Under the pieces are notes generated by a model. That model saw only the letters and a list, made by a program, of their open reading frames with translations. It ran no database searches and was not told the DNA's origin. This document shows positions 10,119 to 19,790 of a stretch of 64,000 nt of DNA, piece after piece (position 1 is the stretch's first letter; each line of letters starts with the position of its first letter). The DNA is from Tetramitus jugosus. Lineage: Eukaryota > Heterolobosea > Eutetramitea > Acrasida > Vahlkampfiidae. The DNA is taken from NCBI GenBank assembly GCA_937625935.1, contig OW569392.1:248001-312000 (forward strand). Reading direction: 5' to 3'. The position numbers and the translations under genes were made by a program.

Positions 10119-13100
10119 TTATTGGTGCAAGGGATGACTTACTTGGAAATTTGTTATCCATCGAGTACCGCTAACGGATGAGAGTTGAGTCCGGTTTGCG
10201 ATAAGCATGCAGTTGTGGTTTGGCGGTACGTATGCTTGTTGGAATTCGATTTGCTGCAATTGGTGGCAGTCTCCAACAACGAGGCATGTCAACGTGTTAG
10301 AGTTGATTTCGATGCGTTGAAGTCTGTTGCACTTTGCGAGTATGAGCTTTCCAACATTCATGGGAACGCTCAAGCACGGTGCGAGCTTGGCACCAATAAT
10401 TTCGATTTGACCCACTTGGAAACATGGTGAAGATGGAGCGGTCTGAAATGATGGAATAGAACTCTGGTGCGATACGGGAGCAAATGTTGATTGGAAGGGC
10501 AATCTCTCCATCATATTCTGAAATGGAGATGGGAAAGTTCCAATCCCTGGTAATTGCTGAGGTAGTTGTTGATATGGATGATGGAGTGGCATTGAGTCCA
10601 ATGGGTATGGCTGTGGTCGTTGACTTGGAAAAGGGAAGGTTGACACAACTGGTCGAACAACTTGCGCGAGATTGTTCACTTCCAGATTGATGCAGCCCTT
10701 GAATGACACAGATTGAATCATGTTGGATTCGATCACTGGGGCAACCAGGCCGAGACAGTCAATAAATTGCAATAGTCTTAAGCCTTGAATCGAGAACACG
10801 GGTCGGTGTAAGCTGTTACAGCCAATCACAGTGAGCATCTTAACATTGGGACACAGTGAGAGGAGATATTGGAATGCCGAATCGTTGAGAGAATGACACT
10901 GATTCAGAATGATTTCTGAAATTTGGAGACTAAAGGGCTTTGCGACACCAATGTGTTGGAGATTAACAGCACCAACAATGCTCAATTTGTTCAATCTCAA
11001 GCATGCCATGGAGATTACCAAATGAGTCATTTGAGAACAATTGTTGAGTTGCAAGTCAACAAGATGTGCAATGCTAATAAAAGGACAGCGAATCGAGGAG
11101 CAGTTGGTGACTTCGAGAGAATGAAGCTCTGGGCTACCAGCTTGTAGCACACTCAATGCCTCATCGCACAAACTGTGAGTATCCTTGAATGAAAGCTTGC
11201 GCAACATCGGGCATTGAAGCGCTGGCAACACTAGATTGGAGCACTCACAGAACTGCAACCCCTTCAACAGAGGTGCTGGAATCGATGGTTGCCTCAATCC
11301 ATGGCAATTAGCAATAATAAGTGCAGTTAGTTTTGGCCAACCACTGCACACTCGTTGCAAACTTTGATCACCCAGTGTTGGTGTGTTGCTAATGTGAAAC
11401 ATGTTCACTTCTGGGCATGATTCAACGAGATGGTCAGAAAATTGTGCATCAAAATTCATTCTTGGAGCACTCAAGGCAAGCTTTTGCAGTTTAGGGCATC
11501 TCAGGTTCAAAAACTCTAGCATCTTGAACTCACTCATATTGATGGCTGTCAGTTTGCTACACGAGACTGTAACATTTCTCAAATTGGTACATTTGGGCAA
11601 ACTGAGCACATCCAAGCTTGAACTGTTCAAAATGAGAGTATCCAGAATGGGAGGCTGTGCTTGAACCAGTGGGAAAAAGACACAATCCGTTAGACTGTCG
11701 CAGTCTAATGTGACTTTTTGAAGTTGCATACATGCATTCACTGAAAATGTTGTCATTTTTTCGCAATGAACACTCAATTCTTCCATATCATTGCACAAAA
11801 ACAGCTTTAGTTCCTTGAGCAATGGACTCACAATGTTCAATCGACCAATACCCGTGCAATCAAACAATTCTATTCTTTCAAGCGAGTTTGGCAATCGCTC
11901 TGTTTGCAAGAATTGATCAGGTTGGAAATTGTCCAATCGACTGCTGCTCAAAATAATTTCCGACAGTGCTGAATTGTGTTCTCTTTCGATCGAAGAGCAA
12001 TGAAAGCTCTGAACGGAATCAATGCGCAACTTTTTCAAGTTTGGACATTGAATAATGACTCCTGTGAGTGCTTCACAGTGACTCACAGACAACTCCAACA
12101 GAGATTGACTCTTGAAGGTTGGATTAATAATTCTTGTAGTCTCCTGAGCGCACGTAACGGTCAAGTGCTGAAGATTGGAACAGTGAGACACCATGTGTGT
12201 AATCGTGTCTCCGTTCATTGCCACTGCACCTCTAATGTGCAACTGCTTCAAGTGTTTTGCACTCTTTACAAACTGATAAACAGCATTTGCGTCATCGACT
12301 TGACTCCATTCGAGACCCACTGTCTCCAAATGAGAACAATGCTTACTCAACTCCAACAGTTGATTGGATGAGAAGTGAGCTCTATTACAATACAGTGCAC
12401 TCAAGTGCTTCAATTGATGACACTGAGAAGCGAGATGGACCAATGCCTCTGCACTAATCAACTCACAGTGATCAACATCAATGGACTCGAGTCGATGACA
12501 CCTGTTGGCCAAACTGAGAATTCCTTGATCTGTTATTTTTCGATGTGTTGATAAATGGACTCGAATCAAGTGATCACCCATCAGCATTGGCATCTGACTA
12601 ATGATCGCATCGGTCACACTGTGGTCCAGGGTTCGAATCATGGGGAATGAAACTTGTTCCAACCGAGGACACATTTGAATCAATTGATAAAACAGAGTGT
12701 GATCATAGGGTTGCATTTCACTCAAATAGAGTTGAGTAATAGGAACAACACTACTATGACTACCACAACCTGAAAGAAACAATGTACTCAGACATTGAAT
12801 CAACTGATCCAATTGAGAAATTTGATTGGAGAAATGAGAAACATGAAATTCTTTCCAGAGTAAATTGACTCGTGAAGCTCTTCTCCACATTTGATTCACT
12901 CGACCTAACCGAAGAATTTCCTTATCTGTAAAATGACTCATGACTAAGTAGAGAACTTGAATGGGTAGATAGGTTGTTGTAGCTCTAGTTGTTGTTGTTG
13001 ATTGTTGTTGATGAATGTGGTGATAATGATGAGTGTGATCCGAATGTTGTGATGATGGATCATATTGATATCGCGACCGTTTTATCAGTTGGTGATGATG

Positions 13101-13244
13101 ATTGGATAAATGTTGTTCGGTCGTGGTTGTTAGTGATAGTGACATGGATCGTTGTCTCTTTCTCTCATTGTTGTTGGATTCATGGATGTGATAGCTTTGA
13201 AAGCTCCCATTACTCGACGAATTGTTATTATTATTGTCGCTCAT
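10119..13244 (-). CDS. F-box and leucine-rich-repeat protein
   Basis: This is probably a substrate adaptor of an SCF ubiquitin ligase. The open frame reaches 13376, but that codon is TTG. The first ATG is at 13244 (MSDNNNN), giving 1041 residues. After an Asn/His/Ser/Gln-rich leader, an F-box lies at about residues 93-134 (LPIQVLYLVMSHFTDKEILR ... VNQMWRRASR). The rest is a long array of cysteine-containing leucine-rich repeats of the FBXL/AMN1 kind. Typical units contain CHRLESIDVDHCELIS and CPNLKKLRIDSVQ. Two inserts rich in Pro, Gln and Phe interrupt the array near residues 850-910. No intron is seen. Confidence 0.85.
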   Translation of the reverse strand: MSDNNNNNSSSNGSFQSYHIHESNNNERKRQRSMSLSLTTTTEQHLSNHHHQLIKRSRYQYDPSSQHSDHTHHYHHIHQQQSTTTTRATTTYLPIQVLYLVMSHFTDKEILRLGRVNQMWRRASRVNLLWKEFHVSHFSNQISQLDQLIQCLSTLFLSGCGSHSSVVPITQLYLSEMQPYDHTLFYQLIQMCPRLEQVSFPMIRTLDHSVTDAIISQMPMLMGDHLIRVHLSTHRKITDQGILSLANRCHRLESIDVDHCELISAEALVHLASQCHQLKHLSALYCNRAHFSSNQLLELSKHCSHLETVGLEWSQVDDANAVYQFVKSAKHLKQLHIRGAVAMNGDTITHMVSHCSNLQHLTVTCAQETTRIINPTFKSQSLLELSVSHCEALTGVIIQCPNLKKLRIDSVQSFHCSSIEREHNSALSEIILSSSRLDNFQPDQFLQTERLPNSLERIELFDCTGIGRLNIVSPLLKELKLFLCNDMEELSVHCEKMTTFSVNACMQLQKVTLDCDSLTDCVFFPLVQAQPPILDTLILNSSSLDVLSLPKCTNLRNVTVSCSKLTAINMSEFKMLEFLNLRCPKLQKLALSAPRMNFDAQFSDHLVESCPEVNMFHISNTPTLGDQSLQRVCSGWPKLTALIIANCHGLRQPSIPAPLLKGLQFCECSNLVLPALQCPMLRKLSFKDTHSLCDEALSVLQAGSPELHSLEVTNCSSIRCPFISIAHLVDLQLNNCSQMTHLVISMACLRLNKLSIVGAVNLQHIGVAKPFSLQISEIILNQCHSLNDSAFQYLLSLCPNVKMLTVIGCNSLHRPVFSIQGLRLLQFIDCLGLVAPVIESNMIQSVSFKGCINLEVNNLAQVVRPVVSTFPFPSQRPQPYPLDSMPLHHPYQQLPQQLPGIGTFPSPFQNMMERLPFQSTFAPVSHQSSIPSFQTAPSSPCFQVGQIEIIGAKLAPCLSVPMNVGKLILAKCNRLQRIEINSNTLTCLVVGDCHQLQQIEFQQAYVPPNHNCMLIANRTQLSSVSGTRWITNFQVSHPLHQ

Positions 13245-13785
13245 GTTGTTCAGATACTGTATTGGAGGATGTTTTTTTTGTGTTGTTGAAATGTTGTTTG
13301 TTGGAAAGAGAGAGCGAAGAGATTGGATACTGGTTGTGGTGGAAGTTGGTTGTTTCTCTTGTTTTTCGTCTCGCAATAGGTAAACTTTTTTTTTGGACGT
13401 CTTTCCAAAAGTCCTTGCTCGTTCTCTTTGTCAAATGGAAGTATGGATTTTGGAAACCAAAAACGGAGTGCTTCAGGTAGGAGAATCTACTTGGAAGTGT
13501 CTCGGACGAATACATGTCCGCGGAGGTTGGAAATTCGCAACGCTCATCGTCATTGAGACTTCCTTCGCAACCGGAGTTATGACCTCTTCGAACTATGCAA
13601 CACTTGAATGTGAGCTCCACTTCAACGGTTGGATTTGGATTGGTGATTGTTGTTACCACGGGAACTGTTTCGCGCCCAAATCTCTCATTGACATTATTCG
13701 AATGTCTCCAATCAAAAACAAAACAGCTTAGCTTCCAAAGAACTCTCATGCTGTTTTTACGACTGTTGAACAAAAATCATCAAAC
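13245..13785. promoter_or_regulatory. shared 5' region between divergent genes
   Basis: This 541-nt stretch separates the starts of the F-box gene (minus) and the membrane-protein gene (plus), so it should hold both promoters. Open frames exist on both strands (112 and 180 codons), but both begin at non-ATG codons, overlap each other and show no protein family. A leader exon of the F-box gene cannot be excluded, because its frame stays open upstream of 13376. Confidence 0.5.
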
Positions 13786-14802
13786 ATGAATTTGGATTCG
13801 ATAACTACCAGCAAGTCCATGGACATGCTGCACGTGTCCGACTCTGTTCTATTTGATGACTTGAGAATCAATGATAACGACGATGATGACGATCAACAAC
13901 ATTTGCCATCCATCTACAATGACGATCATCAACATTATCATCATCATCAAGATGAAGATCATAAAAATGACTCTCATCAACATCTCTTCCAAGGACATCA
14001 ACACTCTCACCACCATAACACCAACAAAAATCATCATCACAAAAAAAAGCATCATTCTCATCATTCTTATCATCATAACGATGACAATGATGAATTTGTG
14101 GATGAGATGAAAATGGGTCACAAACCAATGATGCAATCCTCCATGGTCATGACATCAGAAAATCTTCAACTCACACTGCACAAGCTTCACTTGCTATTTG
14201 GACAGTCTCAGCGCAGAATAACCATTTTTTCTGTTCTCTATCTCATTTTGTTGTGTCTCACTGTGAATGTCATTGTCATATCGGAGAATGTGTTTTTTGT
14301 GAAACGTGTTGTTTTGGATGCCAATAGTTACTTGGTGGATGAAGTGACTGGTTTACCGAATCGACTCTTACTCTATTCGTACAATGCTCTCTTGTTGGTT
14401 TCACTGGGTGTTGCATCGGTGAGTGGAATTTTGACTGGTGGTTTAACAGTGCACAAGAATCATCATCGATTGGAAACTACGGTGCGATTGAATGTGATTG
14501 TGAGTCGTGTGTTTGCTGCCAGTGTACTCAGTTTCATGATTTTGATTAGTGGTGAGTTGATCATGTATGGTGCGTTGGCTGGGAGACGCATGTGGGATCA
14601 TTATGGAATACCGTTTGTCATCATGGGTTTAATTGAGTTGTGCATGGTGATTCTTGTTGTTTCCTGTGTAGTGTGCTTGTGGAGGCATTGGAGAGTGGCA
14701 TCCACAATGAAAAAGTATGCATCGTTGCGAGTGGCGTGTCAACAGGAAGCAATCGAGGAGGAGAGATGTCGTCAGTTGCGTCAATTGCACGGATTGGAGT
14801 AA
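13786..14802 (+). CDS. four-helix membrane protein with His/Asp-rich N-terminus, unknown
   Basis: The 338-residue protein starts at the ATG at 13786. Residues 1-105 are extremely rich in His, Asp and Asn (runs such as HQHSHHHNTNKNHHHKKKHH), a composition that could bind metal. Four hydrophobic helices follow at about 145-168, 200-222, 240-262 and 276-302. A short Arg/Glu-rich helical tail (EAIEEERCRQLRQLHG) ends it. This layout suggests a small integral membrane protein with a long cytosolic leader. I do not recognise the family. Confidence 0.75.
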   Translation: MNLDSITTSKSMDMLHVSDSVLFDDLRINDNDDDDDQQHLPSIYNDDHQHYHHHQDEDHKNDSHQHLFQGHQHSHHHNTNKNHHHKKKHHSHHSYHHNDDNDEFVDEMKMGHKPMMQSSMVMTSENLQLTLHKLHLLFGQSQRRITIFSVLYLILLCLTVNVIVISENVFFVKRVVLDANSYLVDEVTGLPNRLLLYSYNALLLVSLGVASVSGILTGGLTVHKNHHRLETTVRLNVIVSRVFAASVLSFMILISGELIMYGALAGRRMWDHYGIPFVIMGLIELCMVILVVSCVVCLWRHWRVASTMKKYASLRVACQQEAIEEERCRQLRQLHGLE

Positions 14803-14896
14803 CTTGTGGAACAGAAGGGTGGTGGTGGTTGATTTCCCCTTTTATTGGTTTCATCTCTTTATGATGTGAGTATCACACATTCAACAATTTTTTCTT

Positions 14897-15289
14897 TTAG
14901 AAAGACACTGTGAGCTGTTCAGTCTTGGTGACTCCGGATTCTGGGCCATCGGCAACAGGAACAATGATCTTGTAGTTCTTGCTAGAACATAGATCACCCG
15001 AACAAACGTATAAACTGATCTCAATCGTTATCTTTTGAGCGGATGAAGTGTCCAATGTTTTGAAATCGATTTGAATTTTCTTGTTTGTTTTCAATTCGTC
15101 GTTGCTACTTGTTTGAGATAGCTGAATTGCACTTGGATCACTGAGTGTCACCTTGAAGGAGGAAGGAGCATCAGCATTCAAATGAGCATCACCACTGAAT
15201 GCAAGATCAATGATCAGAGTGTTCGTTGAATCCTTTTCTACTTGGAACTTTGTTTTGGTTTTGTGCTTGTTTGGTGCAGAACCCCACAT
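14897..15289 (-). CDS. small beta-strand-rich protein, unknown
   Basis: The 130-residue protein starts at the ATG at 15289. It has alternating hydrophobic strands and few helices: TLIIDLAFSGDAHLN, KITIEISLYVCSGDLC, YKIIVPV. The LYVCSGDLC segment with two cysteines is faintly like the C-terminal beta domain of NHLRC2-type proteins, but too short to assign. There is no signal peptide. It ends 73 nt downstream of the thioredoxin-like gene on the same strand, and the two do not splice together because a stop codon closes the upstream gene. Confidence 0.65.
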   Translation of the reverse strand: MWGSAPNKHKTKTKFQVEKDSTNTLIIDLAFSGDAHLNADAPSSFKVTLSDPSAIQLSQTSSNDELKTNKKIQIDFKTLDTSSAQKITIEISLYVCSGDLCSSKNYKIIVPVADGPESGVTKTEQLTVSF

Positions 15290-15362
15290 CGCAATTTACT
15301 TTTGACTCTCGATTTGTTTTTGTTGTTTGAACCAGGCGTGAAATTAAGATTTGAACTTTGAA

Positions 15363-17684
15363 TTAGGCAATAGGTCCGCGGTCATCCATGATGACTGAAA
15401 CTTGAATAGAGGAAAGTAGTTGATGTTTGAGGTCGTTGCTGTTCTTCGTCGTGTATAGATCTTGAACAGCCCAGGGCGTCAAAGTATGATCATCTTTCTT
15501 CGTTCTTGACACCTTGAAGATTGCTGGAATGCTAGTCACATTGTAAGCATCTCGTATCAAGCCTGGTATGTCATTCTTGTCAACATTCATGTACATGAAT
15601 AACAAATGATCCAAGTACTTTGTCTGTTGTATCAATTGATTCATGATAATGTTTGTTTTGTGACAGAAGACACATCCAGCTTCAGCATACAAATACACGA
15701 ACACATCTGTAATCGAGGGGTCAATCTGGTTGTCTTCAATTAATTGAGTAAATTGGACATTTGAAACGTGTACGTGGTTCAATGTCGCAGATTTCGTTAA
15801 CGTAGTAATCTCTTCGGTTCTCAAGACTCTGTGAGATGTGACTTGATTGTTAGATGTGGGATTGCTTGATGACGCATTAAGGTAGTGCTCCAAAAATTGT
15901 TTCATCACTTGCTTCATATTCTGTCGTTGATCAGATGATAGTTCATTATAGAAGTTCTGCATACAAACTTGCTGATTATTCTTGCATGTGTACCGTTCTT
16001 GATCGCTTGCTTTTAGAACAACAATTTGTGGTAGCACAGCATTCCCATATGTCCAATCTTCAAGTGTCGTCCGCCTAACAAATTCTTGATACTTGTCTCC
16101 GTCCATATACACAAAATTGATCCACTTTTCTTTGCTTAGTGGTACATTATACTCTCGACCTAACCTTCGATATTGTTGCAATAACATGGAGTTTAGTTCT
16201 TGATCTAGTGTTTCATTCAAGAACAGAATCATATTCGGTTGTTCTAAGGCTGACGAAACTTGCATGTTGAAATTGTAAGAAGAAGCATGAACTATTGATG
16301 GCTCAAACTTGTTCAGCCAATCCAAATAAAAGTCATTGCTCACTTCGTGATCACTTTTGCTAACGTGATCATTGGGCTTATCGTAGAATACTTCACACTT
16401 TCCGTTGGAAGTACTGAAAATGATTCCAAATGATACTAAAGAATCATTATTCTTTGTTACGATAAGTTCCCGTAGCTGTAATTTACAATTTTCGTCAAAT
16501 ACCTTTCCACCATCATTAAACAGTGATTCAAGGTGAGAACTCTGCCAATCACTAGCTTCCATGAAAAACGATTCAGTAGAGTCGATTTGCACAATCTGTT
16601 TCCAAATTGATTCAATCGCAGACCTGGAAGAATGCATTAGGTGAACATAATCGCTTGTGATCATATCACTCTGACTCCGTAGACACGACCAGAAGTCGCA
16701 ATTATCCCACGCATTAGAAAATCTCTGTTTTAGATCATTCAAACCACTCTTCGGATCGAGCAAGATATGACTTAATAACATCGTAGATTGTTCAATAAAC
16801 TTTTGTAAATGACTCGTTTTCCACATTCCATCATACTCAAACACATCAATCGAAATTGTTGATCTTAAGAGTTCTTCTATTTGCTCTCTATTGTTCGTAA
16901 TTTCATCCTCTGTCCGTTCGTCATTTTCTCGTTCATTCGAATTCTCTTCTTTTCTCTCATCCTTTTCGCTATTGTCAGTAGCAGGTCGATTCGCATCGAT
17001 ATCATCATCCTCGACAACACCATCAGCTTCACTCACAATATTGCTCTCGATAGTCGATAAAAGTGAGTTATAATCCGAAAATTGTCTTCTTTTGTTCACA
17101 AACAAAACAAATGGACTTGTTTCGATATTAAAGCTTCTCTGTAACCATTGTAGTGATGACACTGATGCATTTTCATCCTTTTGGGCACCCTGTTTTTGTT
17201 GTTTCTTCTTCTGATTAAGCTCAATTCGCTTCTTGTAAAAACATGTTGTCGTCGTTGAAGATGCTGTCTTGTGAGTGTGAGCGTGCTGCAGCTTTTTCAG
17301 GTCTGTCATCATACCAAGCACATGATCAGCAATCGTATCCCATGGATGATAGAACATGATCAACAATGAAACACAATTTTCAACAACTACTTGCATATTG
17401 CCTTCTTCTTCATCAACCAATGCAGCAGTATCATTCTTCTTCTTCTTCTCGGTAGGAATAGAGGAATTTTTAAATTTTTCGTATTCGTCTTGTTGTAACT
17501 CTGGTATCATCGTTGCTGCATGCATTGTACTAGCAGTGTCATACAGAGGAGATTTTCTTCTTTTTGAGTGGTCATGTGGATCCACAGCAGCCACTGCAAC
17601 AACGACAAGAACAATGATCAAGCATGATAGGAGCAGCAGTCGTGATAAATGTGTGGAACTCTTGGTCCACACTGATGATCTCAT
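15363..17684 (-). CDS. secretory-pathway thioredoxin-fold protein
   Basis: The open frame begins at a GTG (17870) that would overlap the next gene, so an internal ATG is needed. ATG 17684 fits best, because it is followed directly by a signal peptide or anchor (LSRLLLLSCLIIVLVVVAVA). This gives 773 residues; ATG 17768 is the alternative. Near the C-terminus a thioredoxin-like domain holds AGCVFCHK, a C-x2-C redox motif, then a cis-Pro-like TSIPAIFKV. Other parts may be degenerate thioredoxin folds, as in multi-domain ER redox proteins. There is an acidic Glu/Asp/Asn-rich stretch in the first third. It probably acts in ER thiol-disulfide exchange, but the substrate is unknown. Confidence 0.7.
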   Translation of the reverse strand: MRSSVWTKSSTHLSRLLLLSCLIIVLVVVAVAAVDPHDHSKRRKSPLYDTASTMHAATMIPELQQDEYEKFKNSSIPTEKKKKNDTAALVDEEEGNMQVVVENCVSLLIMFYHPWDTIADHVLGMMTDLKKLQHAHTHKTASSTTTTCFYKKRIELNQKKKQQKQGAQKDENASVSSLQWLQRSFNIETSPFVLFVNKRRQFSDYNSLLSTIESNIVSEADGVVEDDDIDANRPATDNSEKDERKEENSNERENDERTEDEITNNREQIEELLRSTISIDVFEYDGMWKTSHLQKFIEQSTMLLSHILLDPKSGLNDLKQRFSNAWDNCDFWSCLRSQSDMITSDYVHLMHSSRSAIESIWKQIVQIDSTESFFMEASDWQSSHLESLFNDGGKVFDENCKLQLRELIVTKNNDSLVSFGIIFSTSNGKCEVFYDKPNDHVSKSDHEVSNDFYLDWLNKFEPSIVHASSYNFNMQVSSALEQPNMILFLNETLDQELNSMLLQQYRRLGREYNVPLSKEKWINFVYMDGDKYQEFVRRTTLEDWTYGNAVLPQIVVLKASDQERYTCKNNQQVCMQNFYNELSSDQRQNMKQVMKQFLEHYLNASSSNPTSNNQVTSHRVLRTEEITTLTKSATLNHVHVSNVQFTQLIEDNQIDPSITDVFVYLYAEAGCVFCHKTNIIMNQLIQQTKYLDHLLFMYMNVDKNDIPGLIRDAYNVTSIPAIFKVSRTKKDDHTLTPWAVQDLYTTKNSNDLKHQLLSSIQVSVIMDDRGPIA

Positions 17685-17806
17685 TGTTGTTATTGTCGTT
17701 TGGAGCAAGTTCTGATTGCTGTGATGTTGTTTCGTTTTTTGCAAGTTTATTATTGTTTGGGTTTGCATGTGCAAGTTGGTTGTGTTGAGCTTTTCTCCTA
17801 CTTCTT

Positions 17807-19246
17807 TTAGTGGGAGAACTCGCCCACAAGCACAGGTAGGTGATCCTTGGAGTGTGAGTGCTCTTGCCACGTCGTTCTCTCAATGACACTATAATACACT
17901 TGAACAGAGAAATGGCGGGAGAATTTGGTGTGTTTCTTGTCTCTGTGTGGTCCTTCAATTTCACTCTTGGTCAACCGAATGTGTCGTTGAATACCATGGT
18001 TACTATTGTTTCTGTTACTGTTGTCACCATCTTCACTGTTCAATTCTGTTTCGGTGCTATCATTGCACTGATTCATGTGAAGGAAATTGGTGTTGAGCCA
18101 GAGATAGGCTGCTGTTTTCATTGAAGGTTTCAAGAGAGCCATTTTTACATCACCTGACACGATCAACTCCTCTTGATTCATCATATCAATAACGAACGAA
18201 CTGTTTTCATTTACATCATTTGTTGTTGCTACATGATGATCATCAGATCGAGTTCTTTGAATGAACTCATCTGACAGATCAAATGAAACAGCTTGTTCAA
18301 TCACTGGATACGTTCCCAGATTGTCCACAGCACACTTGTACTGCTCCACAATCAATTGAGAAATTGCATTTTCATTCTCATTGACTCCTTGTTCTTCTTG
18401 TGCCTCAAGTTGACGACTTTCTTCTTTACTCGTAGTGGTATCGATACTCTTGCAACCTTCAATCACAATTCGTTCCAATCGAATCACTTGAGTCTTCTCT
18501 GGAAATGCACACTTTTCCTTCAAACAATACTGTAAATAGCTCAGATATCGATGTTGACTGGGCAACGTGACACCTTTGCCATCCATGGTTCTCATTCCAC
18601 CGAATGCACGAGCAGATTCACTTGCAGAGTCACACGTGCCATTCCACAACAGAAAAGCAGAGATCATGAACCCAGTTCTTCCCTTACCTGCTTTACAATT
18701 CACAGCAACCACATGTTCATCGTTTTGTGAGAGCCATTGATGAACAGATTGACAAAAGGGAAGAATTTGCTCAAACAGGGGTGGGTGATGGTCAGAGAAG
18801 CGAAAGCTTGCGTTGACAACATTGTTGGATTGCCAGTTCGAAGGGACCAAATCATGATAGGATTGTTCGACGCAAAGATTGTATAGTCGAAAGCTCAAAT
18901 TCATGTTTTTGTTGGAAGAGGGGTGTTGGTGTTGAAGGTGCTGATGCGGAGGATGATGGTGGTAGGAACTGAAAAAATCAATAATGGAGGGGAGTGTATT
19001 CCTGTAGTGACGTTCGTAATCCGTGCTTGGATACCCAAATGCAATAATCCGCTTTGTAATGTATGTCAGATCCAAATCGAACTTTCCATCTTGGAAACGG
19101 CGTTTTTGTGCGCTGACCAAGCGCCGTAGATGAATGGACTCATGCTCGGAGATGGTGTCTGTTAGAATTTTGTGTTGAGTTTCTGGGTCGTTTTTGATGC
19201 ACTTTGGAAAATAGGGTCGCTTGTGCTTGTGATGATTGTTTGTCAT
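17807..19246 (-). CDS. PTEN-like phosphatase with Asn in place of the signature His
   Basis: PTEN removes the 3-phosphate of PtdIns(3,4,5)P3. The open frame starts at a GTG (19408). ATG 19246 gives 479 residues and aligns with the family start, where KRRFQDGKFDLDLTYITKRI matches the PTEN N-terminal block. The general-acid loop is kept (SDHHPP). The P-loop reads NCKAGKGRTGF at residues 183-193. Catalytic Cys, the two Lys and Arg are present, but the normally invariant His before Cys is Asn (codon AAT at 18698-18700, one base from CAT). A His/Pro-rich insert lies at about residues 96-114. A C2-like domain follows, with strands near the C-terminus (SVQVYYSVIE). Confidence 0.88.
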   Translation of the reverse strand: MTNNHHKHKRPYFPKCIKNDPETQHKILTDTISEHESIHLRRLVSAQKRRFQDGKFDLDLTYITKRIIAFGYPSTDYERHYRNTLPSIIDFFSSYHHHPPHQHLQHQHPSSNKNMNLSFRLYNLCVEQSYHDLVPSNWQSNNVVNASFRFSDHHPPLFEQILPFCQSVHQWLSQNDEHVVAVNCKAGKGRTGFMISAFLLWNGTCDSASESARAFGGMRTMDGKGVTLPSQHRYLSYLQYCLKEKCAFPEKTQVIRLERIVIEGCKSIDTTTSKEESRQLEAQEEQGVNENENAISQLIVEQYKCAVDNLGTYPVIEQAVSFDLSDEFIQRTRSDDHHVATTNDVNENSSFVIDMMNQEELIVSGDVKMALLKPSMKTAAYLWLNTNFLHMNQCNDSTETELNSEDGDNSNRNNSNHGIQRHIRLTKSEIEGPHRDKKHTKFSRHFSVQVYYSVIERTTWQEHSHSKDHLPVLVGEFSH

Positions 19247-19790
19247 GATGGTGATTCGCGCTTTTTTTGTTGTTGGCAGCAAACAAGAAAGAAGTCGTTT
19301 GGCGGAGTTTGTGGGCAGAAAGTTCTTTGCCCCACAAGACGAGAACGTTAGATGAGTGATAAGGAGGTGTGTTTTGACTGAGTCATTTCGTGTATTCATC
19401 TTCTTCACGCCAGACTTGCATTCTCACATGAACCTTGTGATAGTCATTGATGGTCAGAAAACCAGCGTTGATTGCCTTATGTATAAGAACGATCCAACAC
19501 CTTTTTTTGGTAAAGTTCTCTGGTCAACTCGATATCGATAACTTCCTATTCTTTGAATTGGAACTTTCTTTTCGTTGTATTTTTACAAAAATTTTTTGTA
19601 TGGGATCATTGAATGACCTCTTAATTTGTGCTAAGAATGTCTCTCACATTTTTTTGACCAGAGATAGAAGATCCATGAATTGACCCATCGATAATACATT
19701 TGAACAGTACCATCAGGATTGCAGAAACCAAAAACAATCACATAACAACAGAGAATTGTACAGGTCCAATTCAGAATTCAGAACAAAAAA
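19247..19790. promoter_or_regulatory. divergent intergenic region between PTEN-like and ORP genes
   Basis: No supported gene. The region should contain both promoters. Frame extensions of the PTEN-like gene reach 19408 without a stop, so a longer N-terminus starting at ATG 19399 remains possible. Runs of T and A flank several TATA-like stretches, but I would not assign a specific element. Confidence 0.45.

Noticed and set aside
13231-13773. 180-codon minus-strand frame and a 112-codon plus-strand frame in the F-box/membrane-protein interval
   Set aside because: Both begin at non-ATG codons, overlap each other, have no family pattern and fill a divergent promoter region.
15290-15362. Splice joining the small beta-rich protein to the thioredoxin-like gene
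   Set aside because: The upstream gene has its own stop and the small gene its own ATG; no donor and acceptor pair restores a frame.
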